From positions 67,268,201-67,332,200 of the forward strand of contig CM059562.1 of NCBI GenBank assembly GCA_030386875.1: a stretch of DNA of 64,000 bases, given 5' to 3'. The notes under the pieces are model-generated. The model was not told the DNA's origin and made no database searches. It saw only the letters and a program-made list of their open reading frames with translations. Source of the stretch: Morinoia aosen (lineage: Eukaryota > Arthropoda > Malacostraca > Amphipoda > Talitridae). The position numbers and the translations under genes were made by a program. Shown here one piece after another: positions 34,083-44,490 of the stretch. Position 1 is the first letter of the stretch. Each line of letters starts with the position of its first letter.

Positions 34083-35966
34083 TTGCTCAACATGGAAATT
34101 TCACCCACTACACCTTCGGTGACGACACGGCTTCTGCAAACGGACTTAAGTACTGGACTCCCCCCAACTCTGCCTTCGGCGCAGCTAACACCATCGCAGC
34201 CTCCTGCGAGTGGTGACGCTGAAGCCAGGCCATCTGAGATAACAACACTAAGTCTTGAACCCTACGTCCCACCAACTCAGAGCCAAAGGGTGCTACCGCG
34301 TCGACCCAAGCGCCGTGTTCGGCGGCAACATCTATTTGCAGAGCCCCTAGCCAGAGTCGATGATAACGAAAGTAAAACTCTTCCCACGGAATTTAAGAGA
34401 TTCTTCATAATCAAAACAAAGGACGGATCGCCCATGAGCCACGTTGACGTGATTGAAGCTAACCGTCACCTGTGCGGGGGACTTGGCGGCAGACCTGCCA
34501 AGGTAACGGAGACCCGGAACGGTGGCCTACTGGTAGAGGTGCGTAACCAACATCAAAGTGTGGCTATCTTAGGCCTGCGGTCCCTTGCAGGAGTTGGCGT
34601 GCAGGTTTCTCCACATGACAGACTCAACGAGTGCAAGGGTACCATCTGGTACGATAACTACCCTCAATATAGCGACGAACGCCTCCTGGAGGAACTTAAG
34701 CAATTTGAAGTGAAGGCATTGTACCGGATCAAGAGATTTGAGCGAGGCGTTTTGACACCCTCATCGATCTACATCCTTACTTTTGATCGCTGCCACCTAC
34801 CACAGTCCGTGGAGATTGGATGGACTAGATGCCCCGTGCGCCAGTACGTGCCAAAGCCACGCCGTTGTTTCAAGTGTCAGGACTTTGGGCATGGTGCAAG
34901 GTCCTGTCGTGTTGAGCCTGGCGTGTGCGTAAACTGCGCGGAAGAGCAGCATGAGCTGCCTTGCGCTAAATCTCCCCGATGTGCCAACTGTGATGAGCAA
35001 CACCCAGCTAGTTCCCAGGCTTGTTTCTATTACAAACTGGAAGAGGAAATCATAGCAGTGCAGGCAAACCAACGCATCAGCTATGGCGAGGCTAGGCGCG
35101 TTGTTGGCAGTCGTTTTAATAAGACTCAGGGCACATATGCAGAGAAGGTAAAAGCCCCTCAAGCGGCGCCCGTCAACCGTGCCTTCGGTCCTGCTGGCCG
35201 GGACCAACAGAGGGACGCTGCAGTGAGACAGGAGCCCGGTACTAGTAGAGCGCCCCTACCGGAAATATCTACAACCGTAAAACAACCATCTGTACCCAAA
35301 ATTAAAGCAAAAAGAAATCCACCCCTCACTATTACCGAAACTACAGTTGCTGACCAGCCAAATCCATCCAATGAACCATTGAGAACGATTCCCTCAATTA
35401 TAACCTCGAGGAAGCGAACGCAGAGCGGCACGTCTCCGACCCACAGCGGCAGCCAGGGGAAAGTGGCCAAGACACCTAGAGTCATCGAAAAAGCTCCTGA
35501 TCTTTTTCCCAGCCAGGAAAACTCAGGACGGACTGGTGAGCCTGCTCTGGAGTCAGCCGCCCCTCTTGTGGGCGCATTGGAGCCGGGAAGTAAAGTTGAA
35601 AGAGTGCCTCGACCAGACGTGCGGGTGTACAGCCGTGGGGGTGGTGCTGTGGGGAGCGCTGGGCGTGACCTTTCGGTTCCTCGTGCGGACAGTCGTAGGT
35701 CTGAGCGGGATTGTGAACGACATATTGTGACCCAGCGTGTCCATTCTCTGGAGCGCGTCACAATTGTCCCAGAAGATATTGCATCACACATGATGAAGAG
35801 ATACCCGGTTCCGCGAGGCTTCCCAACTAAGCCTCCTCCCGCAGTGCCAATACATACGTGGGATGATAGACCCACAAGCCCCGTGCCGCCTGATCTAGCA
35901 ATCGCCCTGAGTGAGGGTGTTGAAAAGGACTCCACGCGTGCTAAACCTCGAAAGGGTAAACCATGA
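34083..35966 (+). CDS. LINE ORF1 protein with three zinc knuckles (627 aa)
   Basis: Gag-like RNA-binding protein of the LINE. A Pro/Ser/Thr-rich N-terminus leads to a basic stretch (RRPKRRVRRQ, near residue 80). The middle holds three CCHC-type zinc knuckles at about residues 260-315, starting CFKCQDFGHGARSC, then CVNCAEEQHELPC, then CANCDEQHPASSQAC. The C-terminal third is low-complexity and ends in a basic RAKPRKGKP. It probably coats the RNA during retrotransposition. The stop codon overlaps the ORF2 start as ATGA. Met at 34083 follows the long 5' UTR and gives the longest frame. Confidence 0.9.
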   Translation: MLNMEISPTTPSVTTRLLQTDLSTGLPPTLPSAQLTPSQPPASGDAEARPSEITTLSLEPYVPPTQSQRVLPRRPKRRVRRQHLFAEPLARVDDNESKTLPTEFKRFFIIKTKDGSPMSHVDVIEANRHLCGGLGGRPAKVTETRNGGLLVEVRNQHQSVAILGLRSLAGVGVQVSPHDRLNECKGTIWYDNYPQYSDERLLEELKQFEVKALYRIKRFERGVLTPSSIYILTFDRCHLPQSVEIGWTRCPVRQYVPKPRRCFKCQDFGHGARSCRVEPGVCVNCAEEQHELPCAKSPRCANCDEQHPASSQACFYYKLEEEIIAVQANQRISYGEARRVVGSRFNKTQGTYAEKVKAPQAAPVNRAFGPAGRDQQRDAAVRQEPGTSRAPLPEISTTVKQPSVPKIKAKRNPPLTITETTVADQPNPSNEPLRTIPSIITSRKRTQSGTSPTHSGSQGKVAKTPRVIEKAPDLFPSQENSGRTGEPALESAAPLVGALEPGSKVERVPRPDVRVYSRGGGAVGSAGRDLSVPRADSRRSERDCERHIVTQRVHSLERVTIVPEDIASHMMKRYPVPRGFPTKPPPAVPIHTWDDRPTSPVPPDLAIALSEGVEKDSTRAKPRKGKP

Positions 35967-38900
35967 CCACCTATATCCAATGGAATATTAGAGGATTTCG
36001 CCGCAACTATGGAGATTTGAGGGCCCTCCTTGAGGAGTACCAACCATGTTGCGTTTGCCTTCAGGAGACCCTTCTTGGAAACCTGAACCCTGCACCTCCA
36101 AACAATTATTGTATTGAGGTTTATTCCCCGGTGCCTAACCCGGTGCCCGGAACGGGACTTGCAATACTTGTGCGGAGAGATGTTGGCTACAGTAAAATAG
36201 CAATCAATACTAGATTGCAGGCCCTGGCCCTTCGTATGTGTGTTGGGCAGCGTATGATCACGGTCTGCAACATCTATACTTCACCAGGAGATCCCTTAAC
36301 CTCACAGGACCTTACCCTCCTTAGCAATCAACTAACAAGACCTGCTTTCATCCTTGGGGACGCAAACGCCAAACATGTTCGCTGGGGCAATCTGATAAAC
36401 GATCGACATGGAAGAGCGGTGGAAGAGTTTTTGGATGCTACCGAGTTGTGCCTGTTGAACACCGGAGCTCCCACTCATTTCCATGTACAAAGCGGTACCT
36501 CCTCTGCAATCGACGTCAGCCTGTGTACGCCCGACATCTTTCCTGATACTCAGTGGTCCGTGCTTGACGATACGTATGGTAGTGACCACTTTCCCATCCT
36601 TTTGTGTGTCGCACGGTGCCAACCTGTGCCCACGGATCCACGCTTTAATTTCAAGAAGGCCAACTGGAGAGACTTTGAAACCGGCTCGCGAATGGAAGAA
36701 CCCGATGAGAGATGCAGTGTTGATGAGCTAGTCGAACGTTTTGTCATAACGGTGTGTGCAGCTGCCAACGCTGCCATCCCAAAGTCTCAGGGAGGCTGCC
36801 AGAAACATCGTGTTCCATGGTGGAACAACGAGTGTGCAGTAGCCAATAGTGAGCGGAAACGAGCCTTACGGCGCTATCAACGAACCAAGGAGCTGGCACA
36901 TAAGATCGCCTATAACCGAGCCAGAGCCCGAGCGCAACTAGTCAAGGATGTGGCGCGCAAGACATCGTGGCAGAAGTATGTCTCCGGCCTGAACACTGAT
37001 ACCCCCATGGCTAAGGTATGGCAAAGAGTTAATAAAATGAAGGGAATTTATGGACACAGGCGACCGTGTTTGGAAGTTGATGGATCTCTCACCGCAGACC
37101 CGGAGCGTGTAGCAGAAGTGTTGGCCCGGAGTTTCTGTCGTGTTAGCAGCGGACATGCCACCTCGGCTCTCAGACGTCAGCAGGAACGGCAATTGCTAGA
37201 TTTTTCGACTGACTCCACCTATTCGTACAACGATCCCCTCACAATGATGGAATTTTATTGTGCCTTGAAAAAGTGCAAAAACACAGCCCCCGGACCTGAT
37301 GGCATTCACTACCAAATGATGAAGAAAATGGACCATACGGCGATATCATACCTTCTCTATATTTACAACAAAATCTGGACCACGCACATATATCCGCAGC
37401 AATGGCGAACATCAATAATCATGGCCTTTGCAAAGCCCAATAAGCCTACCACCAACCCTGATAACTATCGACCCATTGCCTTGACTAGTTGTCTTGGAAA
37501 ACTGATGGAAAAGATTGTAAATGTCCGGCTTACGCGATGGCTGGAGACTGAAGAACTGGTGAATCCTGTACAGTTCGGCTTTCGTCAACACCGCGGCACC
37601 GTAGACGCTCTGCTGCGCCTTCAGAACTACCTAATAGCTAACCTCGCAGAACGTCGCCAGACTATATGTGTTTTCTTTGACTTGCACAAGGCCTACGATA
37701 CCGCGTGGAGATATGGGATCCTCAAATCGCTGCATGGATATGGACTCCGCGGTAATATGGCTTTGTATATCCAGGAGTTCCTTGGTGAGAGAACGTTCCG
37801 TGTTAGAGTGGGTGGTACGCTCTCCTCACTGCAGTTACAGCGTGAAGGCTTGCCTCAGGGCAGCGTCATGAGTTGCACGTTATTTAATGTTGCCCTGAAT
37901 GAAATTACTACAGTCCTTCCCCCTGGCATTTTGGCCTCGCTGTATGTGGATGATTTTATGCTCTACTCTACGTCTGCATTTCTGCCTGCGGCGACCCGTA
38001 GAATGCAGAGAGCCATCAACAGTGTGAGCAACTGGGCTCTTGAGCATGGCTTTACTTTTTCTACTGAGAAGACTGTAGGCCTTCTTTTCCAAGGTCGCGG
38101 CCGCTGTGATCCTCCACGACTGGTGCTGAGGGAGGGACAGATAGCTTTTGCGCACAGTGTAAAGTTCTTGGGGATGACTGTGGATGATAAGCTCACCTGG
38201 AAACCCCATCTGGCTGCTCTCAAGGTTGAATGTGCTCGGAGAATGAATCTCCTAAAGTGTATATCTGGAGTAACGTGGGGAGCAGATCGAGTGACGTTGT
38301 TGCGACTGTACAGAACCCTCATCAGGAGCAAGATAGACTATGGCTGTATAGTATATCAATATGCCAAAGAATCCTCACTCGCTAAGTTGAATCCAGTGCA
38401 CAATGCAGCTATCAGGCTAAGCACTGGTGCTTTTCGATCCTCACCCTCTTACAGCCTGTGCGTGGAGAGCGGAGAGCCACCCCTGTGGCTCCGACGTGTG
38501 CAACTAACCTTACAGTACCTAGCCAGGCTGGAGCAAGTCCCTTTGTCTCCTGCATGGGCCAGTGTGCACGTGCCCCTTGGTCGACACCTGCCTTTACCAC
38601 ATTTCATACCCGCATCTGTGGATTACACAGCGATTACGGCCGCAATGCAATTGAGACCCATGCGAATACTCCCAGTACTCTTGGACAACTCTGCGACATG
38701 GCGCGTCCCTATAGAAAGTTTTTGCCCAGGATGCCGGATGCCCAAGAAGGAATCCATGCCCGACCACATCCTGAAGGGAATTTTCATGGACCATGTACTT
38801 GAAAAGCACGCAAACTCCGTGAAGTTGTACACTGACGGATCCAAAACGGGAGACGCCGTGGGATGTGCCGCCGTGTCTGGGGAAAGGGTCAGTGCAATGA

Positions 38901-39658
38901 AACTACTCCCAGAGTCATCAATTTTCACAGCAGAATTGTACGGTGTGATGGAGGCACTGAAATTGATTGAGGACTACCCATGTGGCTCTTTTACAATTTT
39001 TGTTGACTCGAAAAGCGTAATCGAGGCCACGCAAATGTATAATAGTACACACCCACTCATTGCTGAGATTCTCGTAATGTTAATAAACCTTGCGAGTAGA
39101 CATAAGAGTGTCACGTTATGCTGGGTGCCCGGACATGTGGGAGTATCGGGCAATGAGCGAGCTGACCGGGAGGCTAAGCGAGCTGCGGAGACAAATGGGG
39201 AAACGTTGAACTTGATGGTCCCATTCCGAGACTACTACCCTCGGATAAAGGCTGCAGTGAGAAGTTTGTGGCAACAGGAGTGGGAAAGAACAATTAATAA
39301 TAAATTAAGAAGTATTAAACCCACCGTGCGTGAGTGGATATCTTCTAGTTGTTGCCCTCGTCGGATGGAGGTGATACTCTGCCGCCTTCGTATTGGCCAT
39401 ACCCGTTTGACGCACGGGCACTTGATGGAGCGACAGCCACAGCCACGATGTGAGCGGTGCCACGTTCCTCTGACTGTCAAACACTTTCTTGTTGAGTGCC
39501 CTCGATATGCAGCTGCCAGGAATGTGTGTTTCCCGAGACTGCGAGGTCCTGATGAGGATGTAATGATCGGAATGCTCGGGGAAATTTTACGCTCAACTTT
39601 CGATGTATCAGCGCTTAAAATGTTCCTGGAGAAGTGTAATCTGATGTCAGAAATTTAA
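35963..39658 (+). CDS. LINE ORF2: endonuclease, reverse transcriptase, RNase H (1231 aa)
   Basis: Retrotransposition enzyme. Order of domains: AP-type endonuclease (residues 1-215; QWNIRG, LQET, GDANAKH, GSDHFPI); reverse transcriptase (about 430-720; APGPDGIHY, NYRPIALTSC, FFDLHKAYDT, GLPQGSVMS, catalytic YVDD near 661); RNase H (about 955-1075; YTDGSK, ELYGVMEAL, FVDSKSVIEA, PGHVGVSGNERAD); and a C-terminal zinc motif CERC...H...C near 1162. All catalytic motifs are present. It starts in the -1 frame relative to ORF1 at an ATGA stop/start overlap, an arrangement that suggests coupled termination and reinitiation, as reported for some R1-group LINEs such as SART1 (there UAAUG). Nothing in it looks broken. 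Confidence 0.93.
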   Translation: MTTYIQWNIRGFRRNYGDLRALLEEYQPCCVCLQETLLGNLNPAPPNNYCIEVYSPVPNPVPGTGLAILVRRDVGYSKIAINTRLQALALRMCVGQRMITVCNIYTSPGDPLTSQDLTLLSNQLTRPAFILGDANAKHVRWGNLINDRHGRAVEEFLDATELCLLNTGAPTHFHVQSGTSSAIDVSLCTPDIFPDTQWSVLDDTYGSDHFPILLCVARCQPVPTDPRFNFKKANWRDFETGSRMEEPDERCSVDELVERFVITVCAAANAAIPKSQGGCQKHRVPWWNNECAVANSERKRALRRYQRTKELAHKIAYNRARARAQLVKDVARKTSWQKYVSGLNTDTPMAKVWQRVNKMKGIYGHRRPCLEVDGSLTADPERVAEVLARSFCRVSSGHATSALRRQQERQLLDFSTDSTYSYNDPLTMMEFYCALKKCKNTAPGPDGIHYQMMKKMDHTAISYLLYIYNKIWTTHIYPQQWRTSIIMAFAKPNKPTTNPDNYRPIALTSCLGKLMEKIVNVRLTRWLETEELVNPVQFGFRQHRGTVDALLRLQNYLIANLAERRQTICVFFDLHKAYDTAWRYGILKSLHGYGLRGNMALYIQEFLGERTFRVRVGGTLSSLQLQREGLPQGSVMSCTLFNVALNEITTVLPPGILASLYVDDFMLYSTSAFLPAATRRMQRAINSVSNWALEHGFTFSTEKTVGLLFQGRGRCDPPRLVLREGQIAFAHSVKFLGMTVDDKLTWKPHLAALKVECARRMNLLKCISGVTWGADRVTLLRLYRTLIRSKIDYGCIVYQYAKESSLAKLNPVHNAAIRLSTGAFRSSPSYSLCVESGEPPLWLRRVQLTLQYLARLEQVPLSPAWASVHVPLGRHLPLPHFIPASVDYTAITAAMQLRPMRILPVLLDNSATWRVPIESFCPGCRMPKKESMPDHILKGIFMDHVLEKHANSVKLYTDGSKTGDAVGCAAVSGERVSAMKLLPESSIFTAELYGVMEALKLIEDYPCGSFTIFVDSKSVIEATQMYNSTHPLIAEILVMLINLASRHKSVTLCWVPGHVGVSGNERADREAKRAAETNGETLNLMVPFRDYYPRIKAAVRSLWQQEWERTINNKLRSIKPTVREWISSSCCPRRMEVILCRLRIGHTRLTHGHLMERQPQPRCERCHVPLTVKHFLVECPRYAAARNVCFPRLRGPDEDVMIGMLGEILRSTFDVSALKMFLEKCNLMSEI

Positions 39659-40150
39659 CCAGAGAAAGAACAGCGTAAGCAAGGAACTTCTTCACAACTG
39701 AGATGTGGAAGACTAAACTGTAATATGGCCGGGCGCGCTGCGTAGATGCCTCTGGGGGTTTCAGCGTGGGTAAGGCGCCCGGCCATAAATGGGTGGGCAG
39801 CTGAAATCCCCTATGGGGCCTTTGGCTGCCCGTGCTAACAAAGTGTGCGTGGATATGTAGATGATCTCTTCAAAGATCAACTGGGGCTCTTATAAGATGA
39901 CAAATGTGGTTTGAAATTAGAGCGGTTTTTGCGATGGATGTTGCTATGTCTCCATAATGGTAATTGTGATAAACTTTGAATAGAGATTTATATAATGTGC
40001 TTTTGCTGAAATGATGTGAATGTTGTATTTTTTTATTTTTATTTTTGAACTGTGAGACCTACGGCGCGATATAGTACGAATTACTGAAGCGCTAGCAAAT
40101 CGATGCTAATACTACTACTACTACTACTACTTAAACTTGTCTAATCTAAA

Positions 40151-40501
40151 GTGGATATTGTTCGATTTTGTAGACAATGGTTTCGTATGAAAGATATCTT
40201 GATTTTTTTTTGCTGTCTGCCGAAATTCATATAAGACGAGTAAATTTTTACCTTGGTGAAATTGATAAACTTGTACATCAGGACCGGCCACCTGAGAATT
40301 GCGCTTGGAATATTTTTAGTGCTTAGCTGGCAGTATTTCGAAATTGTTTTTTATATGACTAGTAACCTAATCAGTATGAAAGGGATTTTAGTGCTGGAAA
40401 ATTAGGTTTTCATTTCTTTACTTACATGCGAAAGTGACTAATATTCGGATAGTGCTGCGATAACTCGCGTTTTCCGGAGAATATTTGAGTCATCGTAAAC
40501 T
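40151..40501. other. AT-rich DNA between the LINE and the next retroposon
   Basis: No gene or repeat recognised. Confidence 0.5.
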
Positions 40502-40840
40502 TATTTCATTTGCGCAGTGTGAGGGCCCGAGCTGAGAGTTAGGTAGGCTTTCTTTTTGTTGAAATGAAATGTTTTTTTTCTGTTACGGACCACCTTTTTC
40601 GGTTCACTGCTGTCCTGTTTTTCAGCACCTACTACTTTCTTCTTCAACTTTGGTCTTGTTTCATAATCTTCTCTCACAACTTACTGTTTCTATGCCCTTT
40701 TTGCGTAGATTCCACGCTTCCTTAACTCCATACTAAATGGTGCCTTCCTCCTTCCTCTCTTTGGATGGAACTTGTTGCTGCAGGGTAAGGAGGCTAAAAC
40801 TAACGACTAAACTAATCTAATCTAATCTATTTCATTTGCG
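40502..40840 (+). mobile_element. Family S retroposon, short form, in the NAA38 upstream region
   Basis: The body, 40515-40827, is flanked by a 13-bp direct repeat TATTTCATTTGCG (40502-40514 and 40828-40840). It starts at CAGTGTGAGGGCCCGAGC, almost the same internal point as the copy at 32583. The tail is AATCTAATCTAATC. Confidence 0.88.
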
Positions 40841-40954
40841 GGCTAATTTTGCTACTTGGCGGTTGTTATAATAACACTGCTAATAAGCAGAATAATTACA
40901 GAGAGCAGATTGTGTAGTTGAGAGGGTGTAGCCAGAGCCGCAAAGTAGAGGAGG
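40841..40954 (+). promoter_or_regulatory. NAA38 5' UTR and probable core promoter
   Basis: 114 bp between a retroposon duplication and the NAA38 ATG. It contains GTTATAATAAC (TATA-like) and a G-rich leader before the ATG (AGTAGAGGAGGATG). The transcription start is not determinable. An upstream exon is possible. Confidence 0.35.
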
Positions 40955-43900
40955 ATGAGCGCACCAGCGCGGCCGTCAACGCGGCCCAGCCTCCCCACCA
41001 GCCGCGCACCCAGCCAGTGCAGCGGCGTGCTCTCCAAGTCTCAGGACTCCACCTCCGAGCAGACTACTCCCATTGAGAAGAAGGTCAGTTCTTGGCCGAG
41101 TTTGGCAGGAGACTTGGATTTAAAAACGAGAAGTTATGAGTTTCGGATCTTCATTCGAATTCCAGAAGTGGTGCGACCATGTGAGAATAGTAACTTATCA
41201 AATTATCCATCAGTTACGGCGCTTATTTATAAATTTTCTCATAAATGCATTAACCCGGTAAGGAACGAGATGGACTGTGATCCTCATTGTTCTTTGGCGA
41301 ACCATTGGCACTTGCTGCTTCACAGAGGATTTTTGAATTCTTGAAGTGCATGGATGGGACGCGGTTTCTTCAAACCTTGTTGAATTTGACTTCTTAGTGA
41401 TGTCATAGCTCTTCATTATAGAATCAACTCTTGAAGATAGTTGTACGCTCATTTTGCACTATTATAATCAGGGAATCCCTTTTTTAATTTTCAATTTGTC
41501 TTGCAGTTTCGTTGACCCGCGATCCGTACGAATAAAGTTTTTCATATACGTTGTTTGTGTACCCCGTTCCTAAGTTTTTCTTTCATTTGTGATCTCCGGC
41601 TTCTGTTAATTGTAATTTTTGCTTTGATACAGGAAGTAAACTTCTCTTCATCGGGCATTTCAGAAAGTTATTGCTTATTTTTACCAGCATGAAATCGAAA
41701 CGAAATCCAAATTTGAGATCCTGACTCCCGAGTGAAAAATTAGGAAGGCCTTTTTTTCGTTAAAGTAAAATGAGTTTTTATTTGGTTACGGACCATCTTT
41801 TTTTTTCGTTCACTCCAAATCCTTTTTTTCCGTTCACTCCAAATCCTTTTTTTCCGTTCACTCCAAATCCTTTTTTTCAGCACATAGTACTTTTTCTTCA
41901 ACTTTCATCTTGTTTCATAAACTTGTTCAAATCGTATCATTTCTGTGCGCAGCGTGTGGGGACACGCATAGTGAATGGATTTCGCGTTCCCGTAATTCCA
42001 TACTAAATCGTGCCATCCTCCTAACTCTTCTAATTACACCTTTGTTGTAGATAGAGGCTTAACTATAATCGACCAATTTAGTGAACGAAATCGTGTGTCG
42101 AGAAATTTCATTACTTCAAGTCATGAATTACCTGATTTGCTAAAAGAAATTTAATAACATTCTGCAGAAACCAATATACGCTACATTTCGTGGCTCGTAA
42201 GTTGTTCCCTCGTAAATCGCCTCAAAAACTACTCTATACTTTATGGACGAAATTTCTCTACATTCCTTCCATTTGAAAAATATGAAACGATTCTGGTGGA
42301 TCACCCTTTTTCTATTTTTCATTTCTTTTTTTAGTGCAGCGAAAGGGCTTTTGAAAAGTGTCTTTGCAGTGCTAAGCCAATTTTATGTTTGCATCCTCTT
42401 AATTACAACGATAAATATCATCATTGGATATGATCATTCGTGCCATCACCGCGCAATTTATAATTAATTTTGCCCTCGTATTTATATTTTCTAGCTTTTA
42501 TCTTCATGGGGCTTAAGCTAGACCTTGACTCAGTAGTTGGAATTTTAGATAATGCCGTATTCTGGGCAATTTTTCTATCTGCTGGTATTGACGACCCTTG
42601 AAAAAAAAACGATAATTTAGAGGGGTGTTTCTATTTCTATTTTGCGGTAGAAATATCTGATAAATGCTCATTTCATTCAATGAGCGTAAGAAATAATGTT
42701 GAAGTATCTGTAATATTAGAATTATTAAAATTTACCGAACTCCAATGCATATATCCGGTTTAAATGCGGATAATATCAATTCGAGTGAGGAGGCAAAAGG
42801 AGGACATGAGCAAAAAATATTGAGGCTCTTGATTCATAGGCCTTTTTAGTGTCTCAAGAGTCGCGTTAATTTCTAGTGCAGAAACGCTCATGAACTGAAA
42901 ATATTTCAATGTTTTATGCTGGTAAAAGTGCCCAAAAGAATGCCTGAAAAAATTCAAAACATGTCTCTAAACTGTAGTATGAGAAATGTAAAAAATATGG
43001 ATCGGATGTAAGATATGGACAATAAAAAAACACGTGCCATGGAACAACAGAGCAGCTCGAGGCTGGCTGTCGTAATAACACAAGTCGGTGCCTTCAGGAC
43101 AGTCCCGGGCGCGCGAAGCTGCGCTCATGGCTGCACGCCCTCATGAGTGTCGTGCTGAGCGACGGCCGCACGCTGGTGGGCACCTTCGTGTGCACTGACC
43201 GCGATACCAACATCATCTTGTCATCGTGCACCGAGCACCTCCCCCAGACACACACAGGTACGCACTGCTATTTTCTGTTGCTCAATGTACCGAAGGCCAA
43301 GAATGGACAGACTATCAGTCAGTTGTGCAGTGATGAGGTGAGCATGTTAGGAGCTCTAAAGAGGTGAGGTGTTAGAAAATTGAGATGGTGATCTTAAGTC
43401 AATAGATGAGTAACCCTTGTGTAAAGAGGGGGGCAAATATCGGAGTAAATTTATTATTGAGTGACTTTACAAGGAAGTACGAGAGATGAGATTAAGTTTT
43501 GAAATAGCTTGTATGTAAGTGTAAAAGCGCTGAAAAGGTCAAGAATATTACCATGTTGAGCTGGAGGTGGGAAATTGGAAGGGGGGACTGAATGCTGTGT
43601 GAAGTTGCGCGTTAGTGACGGTGGTTGTTGTTTAGCATAGTATGAATTCGTTTTGCTTTCTCCTGTGAGAAATTATACGTAGGCACGTGGTGGGATGTAT
43701 TTGAGTAACACTGCGCTCGTGAGTGCTGGCCGAATGTACAAAATTTCAGGGAATTTAGCAAAAGAGACGAGCGACCGCAAATTATAAAGGCGTATATCGA
43801 ACTGATATCTGCAATTTTTTTTGGTAAAGCTTATTTTTCTGTAATTTTCCAATTGTTGCACGTTTCATCTGATAGATAGGCTTCTAAAACAGTTGATGAC

Positions 43901-44490
43901 TCGGGGTTATTAAGATTATGAGAAGAATTGAGATAAAAAGCCGAGTAATATAGTAAATGCTTATTGAAAGCTTAAGATTTGTGGGCTTTTGTGTTTGCGA
44001 GCACTCTTTGAGCCCTTGAAAATTTCTGTGTTTCTTGGCATTAGCTTGTTTATTGCTGATCTCGTGTGGGCATCGGTTTGTGCTGCTCTGCGTTCAATGC
44101 AAAATTTTAGCTTGCTCTGCTCTTCATTTTATGCGAGGCATTCGTGTACTCAGCACCATTCCATGTATGTGATGTAAATTTGCTCTCTTTGTAGACGGCG
44201 AAGAAGAAGCGCGAATGTTAGGCCTGGCCATGGTGCCTGGGCGGCACATCGTCAGCCTGAGCATAGACGAGCGCACCATCAACCAGCGCCATCACCAGCA
44301 GCAGCCTCAGTCTGTCCTGCAAACGGACGAACTCGGAGAAGAGTCTGCCTCGGAACTCAACGCCGCCGCTGCCGCCGCCGTCACCTCGGCCAACGCTGCT
44401 AGTCTTGCAGTGACGACTGCCGCGCTCTCCATCAAAGGATCGGGACTAGCACAAGCTCAGGCCTTAGATCCTCCTGCTGGATATACTTAG
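40955..44490 (+). CDS. NAA38: NatC auxiliary subunit NAA38 (LSMD1), three exons
   Basis: An Lsm-fold protein that in animals joins NAA30 and NAA35 to form NatC, which acetylates N-termini of proteins beginning Met-hydrophobic on the ribosome. Exons: 40955-41083, 43098-43257, 44195-44490, with GT/AG borders, joining in phase to 194 aa. Diagnostic Lsm residues are in exons 2-3: LRSWLHALMSV, DGRTLVGTFVCTDRDTNIIL, then RMLGLAMVPGRHIVSLSID, which follow human NAA38 closely. The first 43 residues are Ser/Thr/Pro-rich. After SIDERTI the protein continues about 75 residues past the usual end, first His/Gln-rich then Ala-rich (NAAAAAAVTSANAA). The human protein is 125 aa, so the extension is notable. 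Met at 40955 is the first in the frame. Confidence 0.93.
41730..42070 (+). repeat. Family S copy, diverged, with an internal 24-bp triplication
   Basis: NAA38 intron 1. It keeps CTGACTCCCGAGTGAAAAAT, AGGAAGGCC and the later TTCCATACTAAATCGTGCC. CGTTCACTCCAAATCC plus TTTTTTTC is repeated three times at 24-bp spacing (41805-41878). Confidence 0.7.
42071..43097. other. NAA38 intron 1, nothing else identified
   Basis: AT-rich intronic DNA. No exon-like sequence or element ends were seen. Confidence 0.45.
43258..44194. other. NAA38 intron 2, nothing identified
   Basis: Unique-looking sequence. No repeat or RNA gene was recognised. Confidence 0.45.

Larger units (their letters stand above)
33550..40143 (+). 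mobile_element. Full-length LINE, two intact ORFs, I/Nimb-like
   Basis: Flanked by a perfect 13-bp direct repeat TTAAACTTGTCTA (33550-33562 and 40131-40143). The element body is 33563-40130: a GC-rich 5' UTR of about 520 bp, ORF1, ORF2 overlapping by 4 bp, a 3' UTR of about 450 bp and a (TAC)n tail at 40107-40130. An RNase H domain in ORF2 plus zinc knuckles in ORF1 points to the I/Nimb/R1-related group, where short-repeat tails and 10-14 bp target duplications are usual. The clade is tentative without a tree. Both ORFs are uninterrupted and the duplication is perfect, so the copy is young and may still be mobile. Confidence 0.93.

Noticed and set aside
35159-36043. 294-aa minus-strand ORF
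   Set aside because: Shadow of the LINE ORF1/ORF2 coding strand.
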